From NCBI RefSeq assembly GCF_014805625.2, contig NW_023998423.1, forward strand, positions 2,014,277 through 2,078,276: a stretch of DNA of 64,000 bases, in the 5' to 3' direction. The notes beneath the pieces are model-generated. The model did no database searches and was not told the origin of the DNA. It saw nothing but the letters and a program-made list of their open reading frames with translations. How positions within the stretch are numbered: position 1 is the stretch's first letter; every line of letters starts with the position of its first letter. The position numbers and the translations under genes were made by a program. This document shows, piece after piece, positions 48,888-62,508 of the stretch. Origin of the DNA: Glossina fuscipes. Lineage: Eukaryota; Arthropoda; Insecta; Diptera; Glossinidae.

Positions 48888-51151
48888 ATGAGGAATTTTT
48901 TGATTAGACTGGGAAATTTAACCATCCAACGTAACAGCCTTAGATCTAAGCAATCATTTTATCGCTGTAATGAATTAGTATCACAATCTAAGCCCTTAAA
49001 AAAAATATGTGATCGCAATTTCTGCACTAAAATTGCCGGGAAATCGACGGAAAAGGAAAAGGCCCATTGTAACGTAGGCACGATAGGCCATGTAGATCAT
49101 GGTAAGACAACACTCACTGCTGCGATAACGCGAGTTTTGTCACGCAAAGGTTTGGCGGAATATGTAGCGTATGATCAAATAGATCGAGCACCCGAAGAAA
49201 AGGCCAGAGGTATTACCATTAATGCCTGTCACATTGGTTATGCCACACAGCAACGTACTTACGCCCATACCGACTGTCCTGGACATGCTGATTATATAAA
49301 AGTTGGTTACTTTTTACGCAAGAATAAACAGTACTATTAATTTTGATTTCGTGAACATTCTTAGAATATGATATCCGGTGCCTCACAAATGGATGGCGCT
49401 ATTTTGGTTGTGGCCGCTACTGATGGGCAAATGCCTCAAACACGTGAGCATTTGCTGTTGGCAAAGCAAGTCGGTGTAGAACGTGTCATAGTGTTTGTTA
49501 ATAAAGCCGACTTAGTTGATCAGGAAGTTTTGGAATTGGTTGAAATCGAGATGCGTGAAATGCTAGGCGATTTCGGTTTTGATGGCGTTAGTAGCCCAGT
49601 GATATACGGGTCTGCGCTGTTGGCTTTGCAAGATAACCCTTCACCTTTCGGGGTACCGGCTGTAGAAAAATTGCTAAATTACATTGATAGCTATATTCCT
49701 ACACCGCAACGCGACATCCATGCTCCTTTTGTATTACCAATCGATAACGCTTTTACTTTGCCCGGAAGAGGTACTGTGGTCGTTGGAACAATTAAACGCG
49801 GGACACTCATGAAAAATGCTGAATGCGATCTCCTAGGCTTTAATCAAAACATTAAAACAACAATTGGTGATATACAAATATTTCGAAACAGTGTACCAAA
49901 GGTAACTTTTCAATTTAATTGTAAACAATTTAATTTTATTCAATTTCGCACTTATATACACCACCTAATGATAAAGATATTAGAGCTTTAGCATTTTCTT
50001 TCTGAAAATAAATACATTTGCATTTATTTTGATTGGAAAATTCTTCACGCGAATTCAGAAAGCCATACTTAGTCTTCATAGTGGTTAGAAACATGTTTAA
50101 GCAGGTTACCAAGAATTTTGTAGGATTACATTCTTGTTGAATATAAGCAGTTTTCATTCAAAATCAAAAGTACACAATCGCCCGCCCTTAAGGACACAGC
50201 CGACAGCTTTTATATGCGAATTTAACGAGTGCGGATATATTTCTAATCGAAATGTTCTTCTGAATTGATTTTTTTTCTAATTAGCTACGCTTTCGTAGAG
50301 TGCTATTAATTTAGCTGTTTTCTTTTGAATTCGCCATGCCGACCTTTGATTTGTAAACAATTTCATATGTTTTCTTTTGAACGTTTACCACAGACATTAC
50401 ATAGATGGACAGACGGACATGCTTGAATCGGTTTAGAATTTGATGTTGATCGAGAATATATATACTTTATTAGGCCTCCTTATCTTCCTTCTGGGTGTTG
50501 CAAATGTTTTGAAAAAAGGAATCCCCATCCTCACCTTTTGAGGACGGGTGTAAAAGCAATGCCATATATTTAGGCTTCAGACAGTGAAAACCCAAAACAT
50601 AACGCAAGGTAAACTTACTTATCCTCACCTCCGGTGTTTTACATTAAGGCCGTCGCTGGTGAAAATGTAGGTGTGTTACTACGTAGCGTGAAAATATCAA
50701 ATGTGGAACGTGGCATGTTGTTATGTGCCGCGGGCTCGGAAGACATATCTAATCATTTTTTGGCTTCTATGTATTTGTTATCGCGGGCCGAAGGCGGCCG
50801 TCACAAACCTATGGTCTCCAAATATGTACAACAGCTGTTCAGTGTTACGTGGAATTTACCGGCACGTATTGATATGAGTAAGTGAATTGCGAATATTAGG
50901 GAAAGAATCTTTGGTAATTCATGTGTAATTTTTGTAAATTGTACGTAGTACCCTTTGATGGGATGTTAATGCCAGGTGAACACGCGACCATAAAGTTGAC
51001 TTTATTACGTCAAATGGTGATGACGAAAGGACAGGCTTTCACGATACGGGAAAATGGTGCAACCGTAGCTACTGGCATGATCTTGGAGCGTAAACCTTCC
51101 GTGGAAGTGCCTAAAAATAAACTTTCTAAAGCCGCTGTAACCACTGAATGA
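48888..51151 (+). CDS. Mitochondrial elongation factor Tu, divergent paralogue
   Basis: There are four exons: 48888-49301, 49365-49901, 50649-50877 and 50949-51151, giving 460 residues. EF-Tu brings aminoacyl-tRNA to the ribosome with GTP. A basic N-terminal leader of about 55 residues (RRN-type, many Arg/Lys/Ser) suggests mitochondrial import. The GTPase motifs are G1 GHVDHGKT (67-74), G3 DCPGH (129-133) and G4 NKAD (184-187). Switch I has [14 protein letters not shown], where classical EF-Tu reads NxAHVEYxT. Domains 2 and 3 follow ([24 protein letters not shown]), but the C-terminal end is extended and lysine-rich ([13 protein letters not shown]). The divergence fits the second insect mitochondrial EF-Tu (CG12736 type) rather than EfTuM. 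Intron 2 (747 bp) holds a family D repeat. AATAAA lies at 51157-51162. Confidence 0.88.
50395..50565 (+). repeat. Copy of family D repeat in EF-Tu-like intron 2
   Basis: The copy contains ATGGACAGACGGACATGCTT, then GAATCGGTTTAGAATTTGAT, ATATATATACTTTAT, CCTTCTGGGTGTTGCAAATG and GGACGGGTGTAAAAG. These are the blocks and order of the classic muscid repeat. Confidence 0.75.
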
Positions 51152-53070
51152 ATGAAAATAAACTTTTTGTTGAATAAAATAAATTTGAAAGTAAATTTGA
51201 TTTAAATTTTATTGAATTGATAACTTAACTATATAAATATAAAGCACATGCTCGCAATAAATATGGATAATTTATATATTTATATAAATTATATATATAT
51301 ATATATATAATTTATAGGATGATACCATATAATCTATAAGTGTAAGGCTATATTGCTTGTTTCAACTTCGTTTCAACTTGGTTTCACATGTTATAAGTGC
51401 GTAACATTAGCAAAGGTGGTTGGTCCATTAAGTACATGGAAGCTTTTTTAATTGTTTCTATTTTTTTTTTTAACAAAAAATGCAAATAGGCAAAAATTTA
51501 ATAGAATAATTCTTGACCAATATCTTACTTTTCCTTGAGTTTTGTTTGATTTGTTTAGATGGAATGTATTTTTATTTGTATTTAGATGGTCGTCTGTCTA
51601 TGCTAAGAATATTCTTTGTTTCTCTTACCTAACAATCATATAACTTTAAGTCTTATATTTTCATTGGATTTTCCAATTGATAAGAACGCAAGGGTAAGAT
51701 GGATATAATTCGCTTCCTGATTAGGAGACGGAACGGTTAATATCCACCACCACCATCAAGAGGAATTCGTTTATTGCTCAGTATATCTCAGATCAACTTG
51801 AGGAAAAAAAGAACATATGATGAGATGGATTTGATACTCTTTACATTTCAAAATATTTAGTTAGTTGCGTATATGGCAAGAAATACAATCCGTACGGCTG
51901 TACGTATATGTTTGTGGCAATTTCAAACAATAAACAAAACAAAATAATATATTTGATCACAGCTTTTATATGGAAACAGCGGGTTTACGATTAAGTAAAT
52001 ATGAGTATATCCGGGAAGTTAGTTAGCGTTTGAGTGCACTCTCATTACAGAGATGGAGATATGTAGACGGAAAGGAATTTGGGAGTATGGGGGAATTTAA
52101 AGCCTACGCTAACCTATTAACTCCTATTAGCCCATGTCCATTTCTTTTGTTACAAGTAGGGACAGACGCAAAACAAACACTTACAAGGCAAGTTATATTT
52201 GTATTGTAACGTCCATTACAATAGAAGAGCGCAAAGCGGCGAACAAACATATGAAATATTTTGTTTTTCGCGTCAGAGGCGCCATATTCACCATTCATTC
52301 ACCAGACACTCATCTTGATCATTTTCAAAGTTCTTAGAGAAGTTATTAGCTCATATTGATATTAATTTGAAATTACTCAACACAGTCCAATTGAAAAGAT
52401 AAATGTACGGACATCGCCGATTTTACTATGAATATCCTCTTGATGGTTGGCTAGCGGCTTTTTTTTTTTACAAACCCAATATAAGGAACAAATTTTGCTT
52501 CCATTTTATTTAATATGTCTCTAAGAATAATGTTTTTTGTTAAATCAACAGTGGTTACAATAAATAATGCATAACATTTTATGTACAGGTTTTGACCGAA
52601 TTACATCGACTACGGGATAAAGGCGCTAATGTGTTTTTTGCTATTTTCTATTATTTTTTTTACAACTTTGTATTTTTATTTTGAGTTTAACTCTTCTTAT
52701 GTTTTATCAGCTCATTCAGAAATAAATAAAACTGAAAAAAAAATGCAGTTAATTTTACTCGATTTGGAAGCACAAATACACGTTAAAACAGGGAACACTG
52801 CCATAATTATACTAATAATTTACTTTTAAAAAAAAAACAAATATTAAACTCCGACGCAAAAACGATGGGAAACAACGCTTTTGGGGACATTCTTTTAACT
52901 AAATTTCTTTAAATATTTTGCTAATTGTGGCTTGGAACTAAGATCGTAAGAAAACAAAAAAAAAAAAATAAAAATAAAAAAATAAATATTATACTAATAG
53001 AGGTGGTTAAAGTTATTTTTCACAGGAATGTTTGCAAAACAAAACTTTCAGGCACGGATGTATTTAGAAT
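51152..53070. other. Intergenic between EF-Tu-like gene and didum
   Basis: The 1.9 kb is AT-rich and includes an AT microsatellite at about 51270-51315. The two genes converge here. No further gene is recognised. Confidence 0.55.
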
Positions 53071-56000
53071 TTAAATTTTCATTAGCAAATCGTCCAAATT
53101 CAAATGTTTGGGTAGCTCGATATCTTCCAATTTAATATCACTATATTTGAAGACAACTTTGAACGGATGTATGAACTTCTGGTCCATAGTGAAGTCATCA
53201 TTTTTCACCTTAAAAATTATTTGTTAATTATAAATAAATTCTAATCATTGCATTCTTACCATTGGACGTTCATTCAGTTTCTCCGTAAGCTTTTCCAAGA
53301 ACGTGTTGGTAATTTCCGATTCATAATCATCCAATTTATAAGATTTCATAACCTGTTGTTGCAAAAGAAGAAAAATCACGCCGCACATAAGACAGATGTA
53401 ACAACATTTTATTCATAATTTATTTGGGAAAAGATCAAAAATTTGGATGAATGTAAATAAATGTACATATACATGTTAAATATAAATGAACGTAAGAAAA
53501 TCTTCTCTCAAACGGAAAAGAAAAATAGATTTTAGAACGGAAACGCGTACTGAGTGGGCGGACCGCATTTTATTATCAAGAGATTTTCTTAAGATCCGTT
53601 TAAAAAACTTTTAGCATTTTTTCCAAATACCTTTGGGGAAGTAATATTAAAAGCTTAGTATATTTTATTTATTTATTATTCATATATTTTATAAACAAAT
53701 TTACAAAATATGGTTGAAGGCCTGCTGTACCTGAATATATCATAACGGGTAGAGGTGTTTTGGGAAATGACAGCAACTATTTACGCGTGGAACTAGACAA
53801 ATTCAAGGAAGAACTCAAGGCCCAGATATCAAACGGCTCGCGAAGAGAAGGCGAATTCTTCGAACTATGTCAGACATCAGAGGACACTAAGATAAAATGT
53901 AGCCGAAGGTTCGGTGCGTTCATAATGTTTAGTATTGAATAAAGTATTTTTTACTCTAAGACGGGCTAAGAGAATACAACGATAAACTATGTCTAATGCC
54001 TGTCGACGATAACAAGAGTACCTTCATTTACTAGTGACGTGATGGGTTGTTATTATTTGTTGGCCCTTTCCATTAGTTCAGTTTTATTTTATTTCATGTT
54101 GAATTTCTATTCGCAAACTTTGCTCTGTTTTAATTTTATGAGCATTGGTTGTGAAATTTTGCTTTAATTATTATTCGTAGTTGCATTATATGTGCTGAAG
54201 TTGATTGAAGGTGATTTTGCTAACGTCAGCATAGAAATTTATAAAATTTATTTCAAATTTCCTTGATTTACGATTTTTCATTGCTATTATTGTTATTAAT
54301 TGAGCCACAGAAATACATTCTAAGACTAAAGTCTTAAAGAGCTGTCATCCAAGGGTATTGGCTTCTATAAAAGCCCTACCCTATCCTACTTGGAATTTAA
54401 ACGCATGACTCCAAGCGGCTGGTCGAGAACCTTTGCCTGCTCGGCTACTTAGACGGATTTTTAAAAAAATTATTTTTCTGCTTTGAAGTCTCACTCCTTC
54501 GTCCTAGAAAAACGAGGCCAGTTTCATAATACTTAAGGCGAAATCATTGGCAAACGCAACAAATTACTAAAATAATTTTAAGATCTATTTAATCCACAGT
54601 TCAAAAATATTCCCTCGTAGGAACTATTGGCGTCACGTTTGGATTCAAGTGCTTATGATGCCCTAAATTTGCAGATTATTTGATGTCTTTGCCCTAAAAA
54701 ATGTTCATAGGTGATTTACGATAGTAGTAGCCAAAGCTTGCAAAGCGTGCAATAATGGAAAATTTCATGAATTTCATGAATTCTCTTTTTCAAAAGAGTT
54801 TTTGTGTTAACTTCCTTGTTGTTCTTCAAAAGAATACGGATTGTACAAGTCTATTTATTAAGACCTGGTAAGAGTTGAGCTGCTGGAAACTTACCTTCAA
54901 GACTTGCGCTGTGTTCAAATTCATACATAAATCGCAAATGCTTTGCACATCATTTTCGCTTTTTCGCGATTGTAATAGTTGCGATACTTGATTTAGAGGA
55001 GCCAATGGCGTTAAAATGGCGTTAGACTATGAAAAGGAAAAACAAATGGATGAACGAATTGTCTTATGTCTTACATAATTTAGTTGCGGAAATTACCATT
55101 TTCTTTTCTCGCACCCAATCCTCAATGTATCCCAAATTATACCGTATAATCATGCCGGTCTCCCACATGCAGATATCGCCACGAAGCATTAGACAATTCA
55201 TAGCCACCGCGCACAGGAAGTACATTAGCTGATGGAATATTTGTTCTGAATAGCAACTATCCAAACCAAAATGCAGGAACTGTTTGTAAAAATGTTCCAA
55301 TTGACTAATTAATTGCTTCCAAGCGGCCATTTTGCCGTGCTCGGGTGAACTGTTTGCAAAACTGGTACGACTCCTTAACCCATGCTGACGGCCCCTCTGT
55401 ATCTCGTCGTTATCCAAAATGGCGGGGACAATGTATGGATCAAGCAAACCCTCAATTTGCTTAATTAAGGCTTCATACAATTTAATGATTATTTCCAAGA
55501 TCACACGTCGATATTCATATAAGTTGAAATTTTTTAATTGTTGCATGTTTTGTTTTTCGGTGTTAAATTTTATGTACTCCTCCACGTCACCATACTGTTT
55601 TAGCAGATTTAAAAGCCTATGCACAAGGAAATGAAACATGTGTAGGCATTTCTTAGGGAAACTTCTTTCGCAAAACCAAAGCAATTGTTTCACTTACGTT
55701 ATTGAGTTAACTAGCCACAGTATACGATGCTCCGTTACGTGCGGATTGCGATGAATTTTTTTGATTTGCTTAACGAATTTACTGAGTAGATCGCGTACAT
55801 CTTCATCAGCGTTAATCAAGTCAGTGTAACTAAGAAAGAGTGTGACATGCATCAATAGAAGGCAAAACTTTATTGAGTTTTAGAAGACTGCTCACCGTAT
55901 ACACATAAATATGATGTACGCCGGAAATCCTGGCAATAAGCCTATGGCCACTCTAGTAGTCATATCGCTAACTAACCGGTGGAATATCTTATCCAGATCT

Positions 56001-59000
56001 TCACTGCGGAATTTCATTAAACCTGTAAAAAAAGCATACACGTCACGCCTTAGTTAAAATAATTTAATTATATTTAATCCGTAATTATTCATACCTTGAT
56101 ATGTTTTCGCCTTTTGTTTGCTTACTTGAAGAGTAGGGTTGTCGTTTTGCTCTTGGCTTTTGGGTGACGAAGGATTATCGGTGACACCATGCTGCTGCAA
56201 TTTTACCGTTAAGCGTTCGCTACGTGTTTTCATCGATTCGAATTTTTTCAGGAATGAATTCAACTCTTCTTGTACCAGCGAATATTGCAGCATAGTCTTC
56301 TTTAGCTCATGCTTGAGATATCGATTGCTTTGTTGCAGGACTTCGGGATCTTTAAGATCCACGGTTTCACTTATATCACCCTGCAATAGTTCTTGCAGCT
56401 GATTGTTTTCCTTGCGCAATTCTTCAATCTGATGCGTCAGCTCGGCAAAGTGAGCGTTATTCTCTTCTGTTAAGGCCCGCAATTCCGATTCTAACTGACG
56501 ATTAACCAATTTTTGACAATGAAAGGCGTCCATTAACTCGTTATCGTGCATATTTATTACATCACTACCGCTCAAATTCTCGCTGCCAAGCGATTTCAGC
56601 GACTGACTCTGCTGCTGCAGCACAGCTTTTAATTGTATGCATTCATCCCGTCTACGTTTCAGCTCTTCCTGCAGGGCATTATGTTGCGCTTCCAGTTCTT
56701 GCATTTCGGCACCGCAACGTATGCTTTGCCTCAGCAGTTCATAATCATGACGCAATTTTTCATTTTCTACTTCTAACTCGGACACTCGAAGAGAATCCTC
56801 CGTCGGTCTATGGCGGCTAATGGCCTTGTCCAGTTGATCTTTTAAACAGGTGTACTTTTTCTTCTCCTCCTCCAATAAATTGCGTAATTTCAATATAATC
56901 AACGTATGATCAGTTTTGCCAGTGGAAACATCTTCCGCGTACTGTAGGGATTCCTGTGTCGACAGATTAGCCAATTCCGGTTGACGTTTTGGTTCTAAAG
57001 TATTTTTAGCCGAACTGTAACCAATGTCTTCGTCATTTTGACTTGAAGCATTACTACTGGATCGCATATGGTTCCTTATCACATCGTTATAATCGCTCTT
57101 AACGCTTTGATTATAAAATTTGTTAAGTTCCTCTTTCAGTAGATAGTTTTCGTTTTCAATAATCTCTTTCTCCTTGATGATTTTCTTATACGCGTCATGT
57201 ATATCAATCTCATCAACTTCGGACATTGAACGTGTTTGTTGATTAATGCTACTTGCTTCGTTACGATTAGCACGTTCCATCATCTCCTCCAATTGTCGAC
57301 GCAAACCCGCGGTTTCTTCGCTCCACAATTGCTTTTGACGGTGCCATTCTTCCTGTTTCTGCGCAGCTTCCTCAAGCAACATCATCTTCTCATCGCGTTC
57401 AGTTTCTAATTGCTTAAGTACCGATAAGACCTTCTCGTCTTTTTCCGCCACAACGAATTTAAGTTGCTTCAATTCAATCTCCAATGCCTTTTTCATTTCT
57501 AATTTCATCCTAAAAGAAAGATTTTTCCAATTAAAAAATTATAAAAATCAATTCAATTAAAATATTTCCACGACATACTTAAGAACTGACACCTCACTAG
57601 TTTTTTGCCTTAATTTTGCATTGTCTTGATTCAATTCGTCGATTCGTTGCTGCATTGTTATAATTTTATTCTCCAGGCCCTTGTACATTTTCTGTATATG
57701 AGAAATAGTTTTCGCTTCGGCTTTCAAACGTTTAAATTGACGCCTGGCTAAAAATCGTCTCACCGCCGCCTGACAAATAATAATATTGTGCATGCGTGTG
57801 CGGTATTCACGCCTTGCAATGTAACCCCGTATATATTTTTGTATTTGCGTAGCCTTATGGTGTTCCATAGCCTCCTGGAAACGTCTGCGAGCCAACATAC
57901 CTCGGGCATATTGTTGTATACCGCAAATTGAATGACGCAAACGCTTGTATCGACGACGCACCAACCAACCGCGTACGTATTTGCAAATAATAACAGCAGC
58001 TCTTTGTTCACGTATTTCTTGCGCTTTCTGTCGGGCTAAGTAGGCACGCGCGTAACGCTGTATACCTAAGGCGGTGCGTTGTAAACGCACGAAACGCCTT
58101 CGCCAAATGAATCTCCGAATCACCGACTGTATAGTAGTTATATAACGCTTGCGCAAATTGGCACGGACTTGCTCCAAGTAGGCCACCTGCCCAGCTCGAA
58201 AAAATATCTGCGTTTTTCCGAACCGATACATATCATTATCCGGTATCCATTTTTTAATAATATTATAGGAGGATTTCTTTAAATCACTTTTGGTAATTTG
58301 ACCTCGATGGCATAAGAGTTGATAGCGCATATAAAAATCCAAATAGGACCAACGCGAGGGAAAACCAGCGGCCGAGATACGTACTGTTTCCAAAACACCG
58401 CAAGCTCGTAGCTGCTGAACGATTTTCGGTGCTTCCCATTTAAAGGCGATCTTATGTTCGTTGGGCTACAAGAGCAGATCTTTACTCTCATGCAATATAC
58501 GACAGTAAAATATTATTTTCACTCACCTTGATGCATCGGACGTAATGAGGTGTAGTAGAATGTAAAGTGGCAATTAAAGAGGATAAACTTTCACGAAATT
58601 GGGAACCCACTGAGCGGCGATGCTGTTTAGAAGGCATAATCTTTTGTGCAAACAAAAATATAAACATAAGTTACTACATAATTGAAGAGATAAAATTTCA
58701 AAAATTCTTGTGGAACGTGGTACGTGCGCATGCAAGAAAAACTATACATTCAATCGTGTTAATTTCATAGAAACTAATTCATGCGTTAAAAGCATACAAC
58801 ATTGCAAAAAAAAAAACAAGAACATTATATTCGGTCAATACCGAAACTTTTATACCCGTCACCGTTATTCTAAAAAAGACTAAAAGAAAAGTACTAAATT
58901 TTCATAATCTGTAATGTTGGAGCGACGCGGCTGATTTTTTTTTTTTTTTTCAGAATAAAAATGGGAATTTATATGGGGAATGGGTTGCACTTTATGAGTA

Positions 59001-62000
59001 ATAAGCATAAGCACGGATAGCAAATATTTTCACAACTTTTGCTGCGTAGGCGTGTCTTTCGACCGGTTTGGGCCATTTTCAACTTCTGGCGCAAATTTGT
59101 GGGCGATATCTTCCTTTTTGCGGCCAAGAGAATGTCTGCAGCAGATACACATACACAGATGGACAGATGGACATGCTTAAATCGATTCAGAATATGACTG
59201 TGATCAAGCATGTATACACTTTGTCGAGTTTCCAAAGTTTCCTTGTGGGCGTTGCAAACGTTTCGACAAAATGAATTTAACACTCATGCATCGGTGATGG
59301 ATATAAAAAATTCCTTTTTAATATAATGCAACTTTAGGTTATTAAGTTAATACGCCCGGCGTTAAAATGCGTTATCATGCATTTTTAATAAAAATTAGTA
59401 GAATTATTTGTACTGTTTTATTGAATACAAAAATTTGGACTAACCCTTTTACGGGTTTCCGAGACTACCGTATCCTAAAATGTATAAAATACAAAGAAGA
59501 TTTGATCACAAGTAGTTGCGAGGATTGAGAACTCCAGCATTTCTCGAATATAACAAAATGCAATGTTTTGAACGGATTTGGGATACCATACCTGTTTTCG
59601 TGACGCACTGATAACTACGCGGCCTCCCAAAGTCTGTGTTCTGGACGCATCTGCATTCAGTGTATCGATTTCCTCCAGCTCCGTTAGTTGCTTACATAAA
59701 GACATTTGCGAACGCCGTAAAACATTGACGAGCTCCTTCGATACGGTGTCACGATTCTTCTCCAGAAAGCCAATCACATCATATTTCACACAATCCGAAA
59801 AGTGTTTAATGAAGAAGCCTAAGAAATAATATTACAACTGCTTTTCAACGATTTTGAAATGTTTCTTGAAACTTACTAGTGTTGCCGAAACGTGACTTTT
59901 CAAAATGATCGAATTTATTACATTTCTCTACCAATTTTAGGGCCCAACTTTCATCGGTACCGCGAGGCATCTACAACATGTAGGGAAGAAACAAATTATA
60001 TTACGCATGAAGCAAATATTTACTAATTATTGTTAACAGATTTGGTCTTTTACGTATACAAGAAAGTTAATTAAATAAAGGAAAGAATATTTTCGTTTTG
60101 GTCGGATTTCTTGATGGGTTACGTTTATAACTCTCATAATAAAATCGGATGATGCATACACTGCACGTGAGAACAGAGGGAAGGTTTGGTTTTTCCAACG
60201 ACTTACCCTACATTCTTCATCCAGTAAATCTAAAACACCCAATTTCGATTCAATTAGATCAATACATGGCTGATTGTCATAAAAATCGATCATAGTCCAC
60301 GAAATGCCCTCCTTCAAATATTCTTCTTGCTCCAGCTTGAAGACGTGTTGATTGAATTGTTGTTGGAGCTTCTCATTAGCATAGTTTATGCAAAATTGTT
60401 CAAAAGAATTCATTTCAAAGGTTTCAAAACCGTAGATATCTAAAACGCCAATGAACAAGCTCTGCTTCCGATCATTATTTAGCCCCTTATTGATAACGGT
60501 AACAATATACTGAAATAGTTTGGCGTAAATATGTTTGGCTAAAGCATCTCGTACGGCTACAGCCGCCTCTTTGTTATTAGGAATTAGAACCAATTCATGG
60601 GCAGATTCAATTTGTCGCATTAATAACCATTTTCGTAACTCGTCCGCCTTAATAAGTAATAGTTCTCCTATAACACGTAAATGTAAATCATCAAGCTGGA
60701 AAAAGAAGAAAATTGAAAATGGAAATGAAAGAATTTCGTAAAAAATGCAGCTTGAAACTTACGTAAATATCACAACCTTCAAGATCTAATTCTTCTTTGT
60801 CTTTTTTATATTTATTAGCGAATTTTATATTGCCCAAGTGTAGAATGCTACCCAAAATTTTAAGGATATCAGATATCTGTAAAAAGCTCAAATCGTTTAA
60901 ACAAAGTTGGGAATTTTGTATATATTGTCGTACTTGTCTTGGGTCGAAACCTAATATTTGCATGGCTTGAATTGTTTCCTTAAATTGTTCTCTGTCTGAA
61001 ATTTTGTCTATATCAGGGGAGCGGCCGCAATTTAGGTAATAGAAACAATCCTGATGATCTGAAATAATTGCACATTATTAGCAAAAATACATCCGTTCAA
61101 TATTCAAAAAAGTTCACTTACCTAATATCAACTCTGGATAGGTTGCTCTGGCCGTACATAGCTGATAGAATATGTGATAATTCCGTTCGCCTATTGCCTG
61201 AAATACCACTCTAGATTTTTCTAGCAGATATGTATGCATATTAGCCCCCGTCAAATGCATTACGTCCCTGTTGTTTTTAAACAACAATTTCGTAAATTTG
61301 CCAAAGCGAGAACTATTGTCATTGCGGGTAGTCTTAGCATTGCCGAACGCCTCCATTATGGGCGACGACGCCAACACTTTACGTTCCACTTGAGTTTCAG
61401 ACTCTGAACCTCCCACAGCAGCGAAATAACGCATCGCATACTTCGCGGATACTGTTTTACCTGCGCCGGACTCACCGCTTACGATAATACTTAAATTACA
61501 ACGCTCACGTTCTAATCTTGCGTAAGCCTCTTCGGCTAAAGCGAATATGTGTGGTTCAAGTTCACCCATGGAGCGACCACGGTAGGCTCGTATAATACTT
61601 GGCCCGTACAGCGGTAGTTCAGCATATGGATTTATGGCTACTAATATAATGCCACAATATGTATAAATTATTTGACGTTCACAAAAACGTACTTTTAAAT
61701 TGTGTAAAACGCCCGGCTCGTGCAAGTAGGACAGTGAAGTCAAATCATTTTGGCCGATTAGTATGGCGGGATTACGCAGTGGCGGCAAATCACTGCCATC
61801 CGGTTTAACAGGTACAATTAGCACATCACCATTTTCAACCTCCACTATTATTTCCGTTACGCCCGCCTGATAGTTTTGCTGGAGAGTACCGCTTTGCCAA
61901 ACAGTTTCGGAGTGCGGCAGCCACACTTTAGCGCCCTAAAAAAAGTTATATATTATTCATTTTGAAAATAAGTCAACCGTTGCATATGTTACATATCTTG

Positions 62001-62508
62001 ATTAAATTCTTCATTATAAAAATTTTATATATTTTTCAAGCATAGCTTAGGCTTCTTAAGTAGAGTTGCAGTAACCTAATATCAAGTAGACCTTCACAGA
62101 AACATAATCATATGCGCGTAAACATATTTTCTTGTCCATAAAACTAAGCTTCATAATGCGACAAGTAAAATCACAAAGTAAGCAAAAGACGACAGTAAAG
62201 CAGATGGACAAAAAATAGTTTTCATTAGTCTAAATTATTAGATAAGAGAAGGACTCCCACATCAAGACGACAACATGTACTTAAAAAAAAAAAGAAGGAA
62301 AAGACGCATACGTTTCATTACTGGCGATAGCTTTTATTTATTTACATGTTTTTACACTTTTCTTTGTAAGAGCCTATTACACTATTACACTTTTTCTTCT
62401 AAGAGCCTATTAGTGCTTCTTTGGTAACCTTCTCTTAATATTCACTATAGCGCAATGCTTGTGAATCCATATAAATACCTTTAAATAGAGTAGTTCTTCA
62501 CTTGACAT
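53071..62508 (-). CDS. didum: Unconventional myosin V heavy chain
   Basis: There are fifteen exons on the minus strand: 62508-62479, 61935-61122, 61058-60763, 60695-60207, 59970-59877, 59818-59592, 58640-58527, 58465-57579, 57509-56095, 56022-55896, 55829-55698, 55616-55097, 55026-54895, 53352-53260 and 53208-53071, giving 1835 residues (Drosophila is about 1800). It is a processive actin motor carrying vesicles, pigment and RNA cargo. The motor has P-loop GESGAGKT (164-171), switch [10 protein letters not shown] and switch [11 protein letters not shown]. The lever has six IQ motifs, including [14 protein letters not shown] and [13 protein letters not shown] long coiled coil follows (most of exon 9), then the globular DIL tail ([28 protein letters not shown], ending [11 protein letters not shown]). 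The 30-bp first exon encodes [10 protein letters not shown]. The introns of 951 bp (before exon 7) and 1542 bp (before exon 14) contain repeats. The complete set of phases fits. Confidence 0.95.
53740..53925 (+). other. Coding-like remnant in didum intron 13
   Basis: On the strand opposite didum, a frame includes [20 protein letters not shown] and [20 protein letters not shown], with coiled-coil character and ordinary codon use. It lacks an ATG at the start of similarity and is interrupted. It may be a transposon or retrocopy remnant; I do not recognise it. Confidence 0.3.
54370..54455 (-). repeat. tRNA-like SINE repeat in didum intron 13
   Basis: The minus-strand reading has AAGTAGCCGAGCAGGCAAAG (A-box-like TAGCCGAGCAGG), CGACCAGCCGCTTGGAGTCA and GCGTTTAAATTCC (B-box-like), then TAGGATAGGGTAGGG. 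It aligns with the Orc1-intron copy. Confidence 0.55.
58815..59310 (+). repeat. Nearly complete family D repeat in didum intron 6
   Basis: It starts AACAAGAACATTATATTCGG, then TCAATACCGAA and TATACCCGTCACCG. A poly(T) tract lies at about 58936-58950. The core GGACATGCTTAAATCGATTC, followed by AGAATATGAC, comes next. It closes with GCATCGGTGATGGATATAAA. At about 495 bp it is the fullest copy in the window and defines the order of blocks seen in the others. Confidence 0.75.

Noticed and set aside
60033..60206. Extension of didum exon 4 through the donor
   Set aside because: The read-through sequence is unlike myosin, and the GTAAGT donor at 60206 joins in phase to the next conserved motor exon.
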